A DNA stretch of 64,000 nucleotides from Cochleicola gelatinilyticus (GTDB taxonomy: Bacteria > Bacteroidota > Bacteroidia > Flavobacteriales > Flavobacteriaceae), in contig NZ_LRXL01000026.1 of assembly GCF_001637325.1 (NCBI RefSeq), positions 310,001 to 374,000 on the forward strand, read 5' to 3'. The notes beneath the pieces were generated by a model. That model saw nothing but the letters and a program-made list of their open reading frames with translations, searched no databases and had not been told where the DNA came from. The position numbers and the translations under genes are program-made. This document shows, one piece after another, positions 44,332-53,471 of the stretch. The number at the start of each line of letters is the position of its first letter. Positions within the stretch are counted from its first letter, which is position 1.

Positions 44332-44775
44332 ATGAAAACTATATTTGAAGCCATTAGAGAAGACCACGATATTCAGAGAGATTTATGCAAACGTGTCCTT
44401 GATACTAGTGGAAAATCGAAAGATAGAAAACAATTGTTCGAAGCGTTAAAGAGCGAATTAATTCATCATGAAGATGCAGAGGAACGTCATTTCTACTCTC
44501 CCCTTATCCATAACGATATGATGCAAGAACACGCTCGACATGGAATTGCCGAACATCACGAAATCGACGAACTCATTGAAAAGGTAGAAGAAGCCGAAAT
44601 GGATTCTCCCGCTTGGTTAACGTACGCAAAACAACTTTGTGATAAGGTACACCACCATTTAGAAGATGAGGAAAAATCTTTTTTTCAATTAGCAGGAAAA
44701 GTTTTTACCGAAAAACAAAAGACCGATCTTTCTAAAGCATATCAAGAATCAATGAAAGAAAGAAGAACCAAATAA
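44332..44775 (+). CDS. Hemerythrin HHE domain protein
   Basis: This 147-residue four-helix protein has iron-ligand histidines and acids in REDHDIQRD (near residue 11), HHEDAEERHFY (about 44-54), HGIAEHHEIDE (about 64-74) and KVHHHLEDEEKSFF (about 103-116). HHE proteins bind oxygen, nitric oxide or iron, or act in stress protection. It lies 111 bases after the arsenosugar glycosyltransferase and convergent with a GH113-like gene, so it is probably a single-gene unit. Confidence 0.92.
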   Translation: MKTIFEAIREDHDIQRDLCKRVLDTSGKSKDRKQLFEALKSELIHHEDAEERHFYSPLIHNDMMQEHARHGIAEHHEIDELIEKVEEAEMDSPAWLTYAKQLCDKVHHHLEDEEKSFFQLAGKVFTEKQKTDLSKAYQESMKERRTK

Positions 44776-44786
44776 ATTATAGAAAA

Positions 44787-45839
44787 TTACTCCCTGTGGT
44801 TCTTATAATGGTTTCTTATTAAATTTTCCACAGGTTTGTTTTGTGGCGTAAACTGATTATTTTTTGGCCCGCCAGATTTCGAGTGATCTATAAACCATTT
44901 CCATATAAATCCGCCTGCGAACCAATCCTCAGACCAAAATTCTTCAAACAACCCTTGAGTGGTATTGTTTTGTGCTACCATATTGGCAACTTGTTCGTGT
45001 CGGTCACTTTTCCATGGCTCTTTTCCACTAAAATCAACACTTCGGTATCCAAACTCGGTAAATAATATTTTTCGGTTCTCTTGACGTGCTATATTTTCTA
45101 GTTCCTGCTTCCACGGCGCCCAACCCTTTCGAACCGATTCTACAGTTGGTGTTTTATTTTCAGAAACTGGGAAGTAAGCATCTACGCCAATATAATCTAA
45201 TTCTTTCCAAAAAGGAACTCGTTTATATTCATCCCAATTAGCAGCATAGGTAAGTTTTCCTGAGTACACAGTTTTAATTTCTGAAATGAGTTGAGACCAA
45301 TACTCTGGTCGTTGCGAAACAAATTGCTCTAATTCGGTCCCAATGCAAAATATTTCAACTCCTAATTCTGAAGCTGCTTCGGCATATTCGAGTATAAAAC
45401 TTCGGTATGATGCTTCTAACGTGGTCCAATTTTTTTCTGAAGTCATTTTTAAAAACCCCGTATATTCTCCATGCCACAACCACAATTGGGGTTTTATCAT
45501 GACTCGAATGTTATTTTTATGAAGCATTTCTACATATTGCTTTACCCCAGATCGTGTTTCACCAAACCATTGTCGATCGTTGTTATGAAGAATTTCTGGC
45601 GTTTCAATATTGCGTATAAATCCAAATGGCATAACGGCAGCATAATTGGCATGCAATTGTATCAAAGGATCTATATGCTCTTGTATTACCGTGTTTCTAG
45701 ATGCAACAAAACTCACTCCATTTATCTTTGATGTTGGATTATTAAGTTGTACGGCTTCAGAAGGGGACGTCTGTTTTTGCGCACATCCAGAAAAGACAGT
45801 CGCTAAAATTACTACGAGAAAGAAACATCGATGGTTCAT
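44787..45839 (-). CDS. GH113-like glycoside hydrolase lipoprotein
   Basis: This 350-residue TIM-barrel protein has a lipoprotein signal with box FSGC (Cys19). Likely catalytic glutamates are in CIGTELEQF (about residue 163) and ILFTEFGYRS (about 260), consistent with clan GH-A spacing and with GH113 beta-mannanase-like proteins. It also has KPQLWLWHGEYTGFL (about 115) and EEFWSEDWFAGGFIWKW near the C-terminus, an aromatic subsite. The natural substrate is unknown; many such flavobacterial proteins are unlinked to polysaccharide loci. Confidence 0.82.
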   Translation of the reverse strand: MNHRCFFLVVILATVFSGCAQKQTSPSEAVQLNNPTSKINGVSFVASRNTVIQEHIDPLIQLHANYAAVMPFGFIRNIETPEILHNNDRQWFGETRSGVKQYVEMLHKNNIRVMIKPQLWLWHGEYTGFLKMTSEKNWTTLEASYRSFILEYAEAASELGVEIFCIGTELEQFVSQRPEYWSQLISEIKTVYSGKLTYAANWDEYKRVPFWKELDYIGVDAYFPVSENKTPTVESVRKGWAPWKQELENIARQENRKILFTEFGYRSVDFSGKEPWKSDRHEQVANMVAQNNTTQGLFEEFWSEDWFAGGFIWKWFIDHSKSGGPKNNQFTPQNKPVENLIRNHYKNHRE

Positions 45840-45995
45840 AAAAAATTGAATTCTCTTCAGAACGAAAAATACAATTTAAATGGATACTATGGGCATCCCT
45901 TCAAAAATGAATCTCGTAAAGTATTCTAAAATGTTTCCCATGACCTGCCAATTTAGAGCGAGTTACGACAAGCGGAAACAATTTAAATGAAGGAT

Positions 45996-46712
45996 CTAAT
46001 AAGAATTTAATCGCCAATCGTAAGAATAATATTCAATAATACAATCTGAAGAAATTTTTTCCTTTCTATAAAGATTTAAAAAATCAATTTCATTCATTCT
46101 GTTCTTTACAAAATCTTCTTTATACCATGAGAATATTTCGGAAATAGCAATTTTTGCTTCAAAGACTTTTATAAAAGAAGAATCGTTTAACGCCTTTACT
46201 GTTTGTCTTTGCAATTGTTTTTCAAGTGTTGCTGGTTTATACGCTTCGGCAATTAATGGCGGGCAGCCTTTTGCCCCGCACACGAGTACAAAATGGAATC
46301 GAGGTTCGTCGAATTGGGCGCGTAATTTTTTATTTTCAATATCGTTTAAAGTAATATCTACACCACCTAAAGAATAGGTCGTGGCATCAAAAAACCCATC
46401 AATGTCTAAAGGGGATTCGATTGGATAATTGGCTATAACTCCTTGAATTACTGAAAGATTGTACGCATTGATCCAAAACGATTGGTATTCGGCTGCACGC
46501 GAAGAAGCCACCGTGATTTTTGAAGCTTTTTCTAAAAGAGAAGATAAAGAAGCCTCGTTTTGTTTAATCTCTTTATAATTTACTTTTCCGTTTTTCACAT
46601 AAGTCTTAAAAAACGTATCAGCATCGCGAAAGAATTCTGTGGTGGTTTGAGAAAATCCATTTGTAAGAATACTGGTAAAAATAATGAGGAATAAAACAAT
46701 TGCTTTTTTCAT
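45996..46712 (-). CDS. Second DUF547 protein, exported
   Basis: This 238-residue protein has a signal peptide (ending GFSQ, no lipobox) and the DUF547 domain, with FWINAYNLSVIQGVIANYP (about 80-98) and FVLVCGAKGCPPLIAEAY (about 140-157), where the cysteine pair is again conserved. It is similar to the DUF547 lipoprotein at 42604 over the whole domain but is not anchored. It is transcribed away from the flavoprotein/polyferredoxin genes across a 144-base region with palindromes. Confidence 0.87.
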   Translation of the reverse strand: MKKAIVLFLIIFTSILTNGFSQTTTEFFRDADTFFKTYVKNGKVNYKEIKQNEASLSSLLEKASKITVASSRAAEYQSFWINAYNLSVIQGVIANYPIESPLDIDGFFDATTYSLGGVDITLNDIENKKLRAQFDEPRFHFVLVCGAKGCPPLIAEAYKPATLEKQLQRQTVKALNDSSFIKVFEAKIAISEIFSWYKEDFVKNRMNEIDFLNLYRKEKISSDCIIEYYSYDWRLNSY

Positions 46713-46793
46713 GTTTTGTTATAGCTAGGTAGTTTCAGTCGGTATACCTCACAAAGAACTTACATCCTTTCAAAAAAGATTTCAGAAAAAAAA

Positions 46794-46830
46794 ACATATT
46801 ACCGAATTGTAAATATGTATTTTTAAATAC
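46794..46830. promoter_or_regulatory. Two palindromic sites in a divergent promoter region
   Basis: An imperfect palindrome, ACATATTAC and GTAAATATGT (46794-46818), is followed by an exact one, GTATTT-TT-AAATAC (46817-46830). Both lie 27-63 bases before the flavoprotein gene and may bind a dimeric regulator. No regulator gene is next to them. Confidence 0.4.
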
Positions 46831-46856
46831 GACAGAATAGTCATTACTTCTACAAC

Positions 46857-48161
46857 ATGGAACACATTGTTATTATCGGAAATGGCATCGCCGGCATTAC
46901 TGCGGCAAGACACATTCGAAAACTTTCCGACAAAAAAATTACTATTATTTCTGCTGAAACAGAATATTTCTTTTCACGTACGGCACTTATGTATGTATAT
47001 ATGGGTCATATGAAATGGAATCATTTAGAACCTTACGAATCTTGGTTTTGGGAGAAAAATCGGTTGGATCTAAAAAAAGGTTTTGTAGAAAAAATCGATA
47101 CCGAAACTAAAACATTATTTTTTAAAGAAGGAGATACACTTCGATATGACAAACTAGTTCTTGCGACCGGTTCGACCACAAATACGTTTGGCTGGGAAGG
47201 ATTAGATCTTAAAGGTGTTTTGGGCCTTGTATCGAAACAAGACCTTGAATCTTTAGAACAATATGCGCCGAACAATTTAGAATGTCCTAGAGCAGTAATT
47301 GTTGGCGGTGGTTTAATTGGAGTAGAATTAGCTGAAATGTTACGTACCCGTAATATAGAGGTTACATTTTTGGTTCGTGAAAAAGGATTTTGGACTGGGG
47401 TATTACCAAATCCAGAAGCTGAAATGATCTCCAGACATATTCAATCCCATGGTGTTGACCTGAGACATGAAACAAATCTTGACAAAATTTTAGGCGATGC
47501 CGACGGGAATGTACGAGCAGTAGTAACCAAAGAAGGAGAAGAAATTCCTTGCTCTATTGTAGGGATAACCACTGGAGTAAAACCAAATATTGCTTTTTTA
47601 CAAGATTCAAAGATAGAAACCGATAAAGGGGTTTTAGTAAATAGGAACCTTGAAACTAATATTCCTGGCATTTTTGCCATTGGTGATTGTGCTCAACAAC
47701 GGGAACCCATTGGGTATCGTCCAGCAGTGGAAGCAGTTTGGTATACCGGTAGAATGATGGGCGAGGTACTTGCGCAAACCCTGTGTGGAAACAATATGGA
47801 ATACAATCCAGGTCATTGGTTCAACAGTGCTAAATTTTTCGACATCGAATACCAGACGTATGGATGGGTTCATTCTAAACGAAAATTAAAAGATCACGAA
47901 GCACAGTTCCATTGGAAATGTGAAAGTGACCAACGTTGCGTCACCATATCGTTTCATAAAGACACGAATGTCTTTTTAGGTATTAACACCTTCGGAATTA
48001 GAATGCGCCATGAAGTAATAGATCGATGGCTCACAGAGAAACGATCTATCGACTATGTAATTGAACATCTCAAAGAGGCTAATTTCGATCCCGAATTTTA
48101 TAAAAAATACGAGCCAGAAATCTGTTCGGCATATACTAATCAACAAACAATTACCGCATAA
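46857..48161 (+). CDS. NAD(P)/FAD-dependent pyridine nucleotide-disulfide-type oxidoreductase
   Basis: This 434-residue flavoprotein has the N-terminal FAD-binding GNGIAGITAARHIRK (residues 8-22), a second nucleotide-binding GGGLIGVELAEML (about 152-164) for NAD(P)H, and the FAD motif IPGIFAIGDCAQ (about 272-283). No CxxC redox pair is visible after the FAD site, so it is nearer to nitrite/ferredoxin reductase-type members than to thioredoxin reductases. It is followed at once by a polyferredoxin gene (ATG two bases after the stop), so it probably feeds electrons to that membrane protein. Confidence 0.9.
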   Translation: MEHIVIIGNGIAGITAARHIRKLSDKKITIISAETEYFFSRTALMYVYMGHMKWNHLEPYESWFWEKNRLDLKKGFVEKIDTETKTLFFKEGDTLRYDKLVLATGSTTNTFGWEGLDLKGVLGLVSKQDLESLEQYAPNNLECPRAVIVGGGLIGVELAEMLRTRNIEVTFLVREKGFWTGVLPNPEAEMISRHIQSHGVDLRHETNLDKILGDADGNVRAVVTKEGEEIPCSIVGITTGVKPNIAFLQDSKIETDKGVLVNRNLETNIPGIFAIGDCAQQREPIGYRPAVEAVWYTGRMMGEVLAQTLCGNNMEYNPGHWFNSAKFFDIEYQTYGWVHSKRKLKDHEAQFHWKCESDQRCVTISFHKDTNVFLGINTFGIRMRHEVIDRWLTEKRSIDYVIEHLKEANFDPEFYKKYEPEICSAYTNQQTITA

Positions 48162-48162
48162 T

Positions 48163-50061
48163 ATGAGCACAATTCAACGGGATATGTCGCTTACGGGCGA
48201 TCCTAAATCGATCAATACCCAACAAAAAATTGCTAGTGCACTAGGATTAACCGGCTTTGCTATTTTAATGGCGGCACTTTTTAATGTTAATTTTCCTAAC
48301 AAAACGCTGTGGCTAACAATTTCATTAGTTGCAATGGGCACTGGAATTGTTTGGTTTGCAAGAGCTGCCTATGTACATAAACATGCAGGGATTAAAAACG
48401 ACGGAGTTTATTTTAAGTCTATTTCTTCCCGTGGGTTGTGGGCGTACCTTATTGGAATTGCCCTTACATTATTCTATGTGGCTCTTTACTGGTTTCCCCA
48501 ATATTTAGGTGTTGTAAAAGATGGTGATAATACTGGTGTAGTTGCTTTGTTTGACCCATTAAGTAAATTTTTAAGTGGAAACCCTGCCAGTCAATGGTTT
48601 TTATATGGAACTTTATATACGCTTGCCATTCTATCTTTTGGTATAAAATTCATCTATAAATACAGACACAATAAATACGAAATAATACGAACTATTTCGG
48701 TTATGTTCTTTCAGTTAAGTTTAGCCTTTATTATCCCTGAAATTTTAGTGCGGTTAAATCAGCCGTATTACGATTTTAAAAATATCTGGCCGCTTAATTA
48801 CGAGTTATTCGCCGGGTATAAGATCGATGAGTTTTTAAGTGCAGGAGATGTAGGGCTTATTATGTTGATCTTCGGAATACTTTCCATTTTTGTGATCACT
48901 CCAATATTAACCTACAAATATGGGAAACGATGGTATTGCAGTTGGGTTTGTGGTTGCGGAGGCCTTGCTGAAACAGCGGGAGATCCTTTTCGGCATTTAA
49001 GTGATAAAAGTCAGGCTGCATGGAAAATAGAACGATGGGTCGTTCATAGTGTTGTGGTATTTGTAACTGTTATGACTACTGCTGTCGTCTTTTCCTACCT
49101 AAAAGGAAACGAATCGCAGCAAATCTCAGAATGGAGTCAGCTCGAGAATAAAGTTATATTTATGAGTGATGCAGAAGGAAAGCCTATTGGAGAACGTATT
49201 TTAGCAGCTCAAAAAGCAGGTGCGAAAGGGGTCGTTTTTATAAATGAAGACCCTACAAAACAGCCTCCAAATATTGAGGCAACAGAAGGAATTACAATAG
49301 ATTATGCCATAGTTTCAGAATCGGAAAATGCACAAGCATTAAAAAATATCGAAAACGGAAAAGGTGCCGTACTCTTAAATGATTATCCCAACGGCCCGAA
49401 CTTTTCCATAGCTGAAAAACAGGAAACGGTATTTTATGATAATTTATGGCTATCAAAAGATGTCTTTATCTGGTTTGTTATTATTTTACTCACACTAGTC
49501 TTTGGATGGGTAATGCTTTTTAAAAGAAAAGAATTAGCGAAAGATGCTACGTATGGTGCTATTGGATATTTTGTGGTTGTTATATCTATTTTATTGTTTA
49601 CCTATTTTAGCAGTCCGGGAAAACTATTTTTCTTCGATGCGTATCAATTACGCAAAACGTACGGCTTTGTCATTGGAGCCATGTTTAGCGGAGTAATCGG
49701 AGTTGGATTTTACCCTATTTTTGGAAGCAGAGTTTGGTGCCGATTTGGATGCCCAATGGCGGCGATCTTAGGCTTTCAACAACGTTTGTTCTCAAAATTT
49801 AGAATAACCACCAATGGCGGACAGTGTATTTCCTGCGGAAATTGTTCAACCTATTGCGAAATGGGTATTGATGTACGTGCCTATGCTCAAAAAGGAGAAA
49901 ATATTGTGCGCAGTTCTTGTGTAGGTTGTGGAATTTGTTCTGCTGTTTGTCCACGAGGTGTTTTAAAGCTTGAAAACGATGGCATGAACGGGCGCATAGA
50001 TAGCAACGAAATTTTATTAGGAAACGATGTTAATTTAATGGACTTAGTAAATAGAAAATAA
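48163..50061 (+). CDS. NapH/NosR-like 4Fe-4S membrane polyferredoxin with a periplasmic PA-like insertion
   Basis: This protein of about 632 residues has an N-terminal set of helices and a first cysteine-rich site WYCSWVCGCGGL (about residue 258). A soluble insert follows (about residues 325-430), with KVIFMSDAEG, KAGAKGVVFINEDP and VLLNDYPNG resembling a protease-associated (PA) domain. Then come more helices, VWCRFGCPM, and two ferredoxin motifs CISCGNCSTYC and CVGCGICSAVCP near the end. The core resembles NapH/NosR/CcoG electron-transfer proteins. I chose the ATG at 48163, two bases after the flavoprotein stop. The electron acceptor is unknown. Confidence 0.86.
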   Translation: MSTIQRDMSLTGDPKSINTQQKIASALGLTGFAILMAALFNVNFPNKTLWLTISLVAMGTGIVWFARAAYVHKHAGIKNDGVYFKSISSRGLWAYLIGIALTLFYVALYWFPQYLGVVKDGDNTGVVALFDPLSKFLSGNPASQWFLYGTLYTLAILSFGIKFIYKYRHNKYEIIRTISVMFFQLSLAFIIPEILVRLNQPYYDFKNIWPLNYELFAGYKIDEFLSAGDVGLIMLIFGILSIFVITPILTYKYGKRWYCSWVCGCGGLAETAGDPFRHLSDKSQAAWKIERWVVHSVVVFVTVMTTAVVFSYLKGNESQQISEWSQLENKVIFMSDAEGKPIGERILAAQKAGAKGVVFINEDPTKQPPNIEATEGITIDYAIVSESENAQALKNIENGKGAVLLNDYPNGPNFSIAEKQETVFYDNLWLSKDVFIWFVIILLTLVFGWVMLFKRKELAKDATYGAIGYFVVVISILLFTYFSSPGKLFFFDAYQLRKTYGFVIGAMFSGVIGVGFYPIFGSRVWCRFGCPMAAILGFQQRLFSKFRITTNGGQCISCGNCSTYCEMGIDVRAYAQKGENIVRSSCVGCGICSAVCPRGVLKLENDGMNGRIDSNEILLGNDVNLMDLVNRK

Positions 50062-50222
50062 TCATTTTATAGCGCCATATTAAAATGAATTAGGTGCCAA
50101 ATTCAAAAAAAAGTTGACTCGTTTTTTTGTGTTAGGTACAATTCTTTTAATCGTCTAATTATTTAATACATTCTAAAAAATATACGACCTTCGCCTCTCA
50201 GGATTTCTTGTTCCCCAATAGT

Positions 50223-50918
50223 ATGAAACCTACAATTAAAGTTATTATTCCTGCTTATAATGAAGCCGATTCTATCGCTCATGTGATCGTGGCTATTCCG
50301 AAAATAGTTTCAGAAGTGATCGTAGTGAGTAACAAGTCTACCGATGCCACCGCCGCTATTGCTAAAGAAGCAGGTGCGACGGTTCTTTCCGAAGAAAAAA
50401 GAGGATATGGATATGCATGTTTAAAAGGTATGGAATATGTCTCCCAACAAGAAAAAAAACCAGATATTATTGTATTTCTGGATGGCGATTATAGTGATTA
50501 TCCATCAGAATTAACAGCTATTGTCGCTCCGATTATCCAAAAAAATATCGATTTCGTTGTAGGAGCACGACATATAATTTTAAGAGAACCAGGATCGATG
50601 ACCCTCCCACAGCGATTTGGAAATTGGTTGGCCACAAGTTTAATGAGCCTATTTTTTGGATCTAAATTTACAGATTTGGGCCCCTTCCGTGCTATAAAAT
50701 ATGACAAGTTGGTAGCATTAAATATGGAAGATAAAACATATGGATGGACCGTAGAGATGCAATTGAAGGCATTAAAACGAAAATATACTTATACCGAAGT
50801 TCCCGTGAGATATCGTAATAGAATAGGCGTTTCAAAAGTTTCTGGTACCGTAAAAGGTGCTATATTTGCAGGCGTAAAAATCCTAACCTGGATATTTAAA
50901 TATAGCTTTAAAAAATGA
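50223..50918 (+). CDS. Glycosyltransferase family 2 (polyprenyl-phosphate sugar synthase type)
   Basis: This 231-residue GT-A enzyme resembles dolichyl-phosphate mannose/glucose synthases. Motifs are VIIPAYNEADSIAHVI (about residues 5-20), VVSNKSTDAT (about 35), IVFLDGDYSDYP (about 84-95, with the DxD) and GPFRAIKYDKL. It has no membrane tail. The start at 50223 is preferred over an ATG 15 bases upstream. It overlaps the next GT gene by four bases (ATGA), so the two form a glycosyltransferase pair. Confidence 0.88.
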   Translation: MKPTIKVIIPAYNEADSIAHVIVAIPKIVSEVIVVSNKSTDATAAIAKEAGATVLSEEKRGYGYACLKGMEYVSQQEKKPDIIVFLDGDYSDYPSELTAIVAPIIQKNIDFVVGARHIILREPGSMTLPQRFGNWLATSLMSLFFGSKFTDLGPFRAIKYDKLVALNMEDKTYGWTVEMQLKALKRKYTYTEVPVRYRNRIGVSKVSGTVKGAIFAGVKILTWIFKYSFKK

Positions 50919-52405
50919 TTCTGGACGTTAGCATAGTCGCAATTTATACCCTCTCTCTTTTCATCATATTTTTCTATGCGTTGGCGCAACTCAATTTGTA
51001 CGTTAATTACCTAAAGGCGCAAAAAAAGAATCGTACTGCACCAAAATACGATTTCACGAATTCTAATGAAATCCCATACGTAACCATACAACTGCCTGTT
51101 TACAATGAAATGTATGTGATGGAACGTTTGCTTACCAACATTGCCGCCTTAGAATATCCAAAGAACAAGCTTGAAATACAAGTACTCGACGACTCAACCG
51201 ATGAATCGTTTCAAGCAACCGCATTACATATAAAAAAATTACAGGCTACAGGACTAGACATTACGCATTTAAGTAGAGAGATCCGTTCAGGGTTTAAAGC
51301 AGGCGCTCTAAAAGAAGGCTTAAAAACAGCTAAAGGAGAGTTTATTGCAATTTTTGATGCGGATTTTCTTCCGAAGAAAAATTGGCTACTACAAACCATA
51401 CCCTATTTTAAAGATCCTAAGATTGGTGTAGTGCAAACACGGTGGGGCCATATAAACAGGAATTATTCTTTGCTTACTAAAATTCAGGCTTTTGCGCTAG
51501 ACTTCCATTTTATACTAGAGCAAGTCGGAAGAAATTTTGGCAACCACTTCATAAATTTTAACGGTACAGCTGGAGTGTGGCGAAAGCAATGTATTCTGGA
51601 TGCAGGAAATTGGCAGGGAGACACTCTTACAGAAGATCTTGACCTTAGCTACAGAGCTCAATTAAAACATTGGAAATTTAAATACCTTGAAGATGTAGAA
51701 ACTCCTGCAGAATTGCCTGTCGTAATAAGTGCAGCAAAATCACAACAATTTAGATGGAATAAGGGAGCGGCAGAAAATTTTCAGAAATTATATCCTCGAT
51801 TACTTACCGATGCATCGGTTTCTTGGAAAACAAAATTTCACAGCTTTTTTCATTTGCTTAATAGCAGCATGTTTTTATTAGTATTAATTGTTGCGGTATT
51901 AAGTGTTCCAATGCTATATATAAAAGCTGCGCATCCTGAGTGGAAACCTATCTTTTATGTGCTTGCAGGCTTTGCATTAAGCACAGTAATATTTTTTATC
52001 TGCTACTGGCGCACATACTCCAAAATTCATGGAGGTGGGTTAAAGAATTTTATACAATATATTGGCATGTTTTTTACCTTCTTTTCGATTGCGATGGGCT
52101 TTTCGGTTCATAATTCTCTAGCAGTTCTAGAAGGTCACTTCGGAAAAAAAAGCGATTTTATTCGAACTCCAAAATTTAATATTAATGCATTAAAGGATTC
52201 TTGGAAAGACAATAAGTATATCACCCACAATTTTTCATTCAACACTGTTATTGAAGGGATTTTAATGCTCTATTTTGCTTTCGGAATGTATAGTGCATTT
52301 ATAGTAGGAACCGATGAAAGTGACTTTGGGTTGTTCCCTTTTCATTTAATGCTCTTTGTAGGTTTTGCCTTTGTATTTTTTAAAAGTATCTTCAGTAAAG
52401 CTTAA
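50915..52405 (+). CDS. Membrane-bound processive-type GT2 glycosyltransferase
   Basis: This 496-residue protein has the layout of cellulose-synthase-like GT2 enzymes: an N-terminal helix (residues 5-27), a catalytic domain and about four C-terminal helices. The motifs are VLDDSTDES, IFDADFLPKKN, TLTEDLDLSYRAQ and QQFRWNKG (a QxxRW site). It may make or extend a polysaccharide or glycolipid. It overlaps the small GT2 upstream by four bases. Its stop codon overlaps that of the convergent AraC gene in a shared TTAA. A PilZ domain is not seen. Confidence 0.88.
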   Translation: MILDVSIVAIYTLSLFIIFFYALAQLNLYVNYLKAQKKNRTAPKYDFTNSNEIPYVTIQLPVYNEMYVMERLLTNIAALEYPKNKLEIQVLDDSTDESFQATALHIKKLQATGLDITHLSREIRSGFKAGALKEGLKTAKGEFIAIFDADFLPKKNWLLQTIPYFKDPKIGVVQTRWGHINRNYSLLTKIQAFALDFHFILEQVGRNFGNHFINFNGTAGVWRKQCILDAGNWQGDTLTEDLDLSYRAQLKHWKFKYLEDVETPAELPVVISAAKSQQFRWNKGAAENFQKLYPRLLTDASVSWKTKFHSFFHLLNSSMFLLVLIVAVLSVPMLYIKAAHPEWKPIFYVLAGFALSTVIFFICYWRTYSKIHGGGLKNFIQYIGMFFTFFSIAMGFSVHNSLAVLEGHFGKKSDFIRTPKFNINALKDSWKDNKYITHNFSFNTVIEGILMLYFAFGMYSAFIVGTDESDFGLFPFHLMLFVGFAFVFFKSIFSKA

Positions 52406-53328
52406 TACTGAAGCGAATTCTTAAACTGCTGCGGTGTCATTAATTCCAGTTTTTTAAATTGACGGTTAAAATAACTAACATTGTTAAATCCCGATTGAAA
52501 CGCTACTTCAGAAATTAACAACTTTTTATTTCGTTTCATTAATTTTTTGGCAAATTTTATTTTTTCTGAATTCATAAAATCCACAGGAGAAATACCCAGC
52601 GTATTTTTAAACTTCTTATGAAAACTCGATGTACTCATATAAGCCTGTTGTGCTAACATATCTACGCTAATATCTTTATTGGTTAAGTTTTCTCGTATAT
52701 ACTTCACAACCGATCCAATGCGAGTATCTCGAAAAACGTTTAAAGTATCATTTAAAATGCTGGTTTTAGCCTTTGTTTGAAGCAACCGTACAATTAATTC
52801 CTGAATCATTAAGTCAAGTAAAACATCCTTAGAATTTATAGTATGAGTGAAGGTACGTACCATTCGATCGATTAAAATGTTTACTTCTTGTTGATTGGTT
52901 AAATGTGAAGCAACGCCTTCTTCCAAATTCCAATTATTATTTTCGCGTTCGATTGCGACATCCTCGTTAAATCGATACGCTACCTCCATGATCTTATCAG
53001 GATCGATCCCTAGTGCCAGACATTGTGTTGGTGCTTCGAGGGTCGCTATAGGAAAATCGATTACCATTTCTTCGTTTGTAGGCATTACCACCGACTCACC
53101 TGGCAAAAATTCGAAGGAAGGCAAGCCATTAAGATGCATTACTTTTTTACCTGTTAGCATACTGGCAATAACTGGAAAATCGAATGTAAGTGAAACCTTT
53201 TCGGCTACTTTATGAGTTTCAAAAATATTTAATTCAGAATACGCAGAATTATATGTGGTTTTATTTTCAACCAATGTGTAGATCTTTCTACTTTCTCTAT
53301 GTCGTGATAAAGAGTGTCCCATAATCAA
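52402..53328 (-). CDS. AraC-family transcriptional regulator
   Basis: This 308-residue regulator has an AraC_N ligand-binding domain (about residues 20-180) and a C-terminal double helix-turn-helix (about 210-305), with DISVDMLAQQAYMSTSSFHK and ISEVAFQSGFNNVSYFNRQF as the two recognition regions. It is divergent from the aldehyde dehydrogenase gene, and the 143-base space holds repeated operator-like sequences. It probably activates that gene in response to an aldehyde or alcohol. Confidence 0.92.
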   Translation of the reverse strand: MIMGHSLSRHRESRKIYTLVENKTTYNSAYSELNIFETHKVAEKVSLTFDFPVIASMLTGKKVMHLNGLPSFEFLPGESVVMPTNEEMVIDFPIATLEAPTQCLALGIDPDKIMEVAYRFNEDVAIERENNNWNLEEGVASHLTNQQEVNILIDRMVRTFTHTINSKDVLLDLMIQELIVRLLQTKAKTSILNDTLNVFRDTRIGSVVKYIRENLTNKDISVDMLAQQAYMSTSSFHKKFKNTLGISPVDFMNSEKIKFAKKLMKRNKKLLISEVAFQSGFNNVSYFNRQFKKLELMTPQQFKNSLQY

Positions 53329-53373
53329 TATTACAAAATTTTAACTGATCGTAACTCTATAAGCAGAAATGTG

Positions 53374-53433
53374 TTAGGATCATGCAGGATTGTTCAAGAT
53401 ATTGTTTTTTTTATAAAATATCTTTAGGATCAT
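53374..53433. promoter_or_regulatory. Candidate AraC-type operator between regulator and aldehyde dehydrogenase
   Basis: TTAGGATCAT occurs twice in direct orientation (53374-53383 and 53424-53433), exactly 50 bases apart. Between them AAGATATT (53396-53403) and AATATCTT (53417-53424) form a perfect inverted repeat. Paired direct sites are what AraC-family proteins usually bind. The second copy lies near the expected promoter of the aldehyde dehydrogenase. Confidence 0.6.
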
Positions 53434-53471
53434 TAAGATAACTGTATAATAATCATTAAAATTTTACGAAT

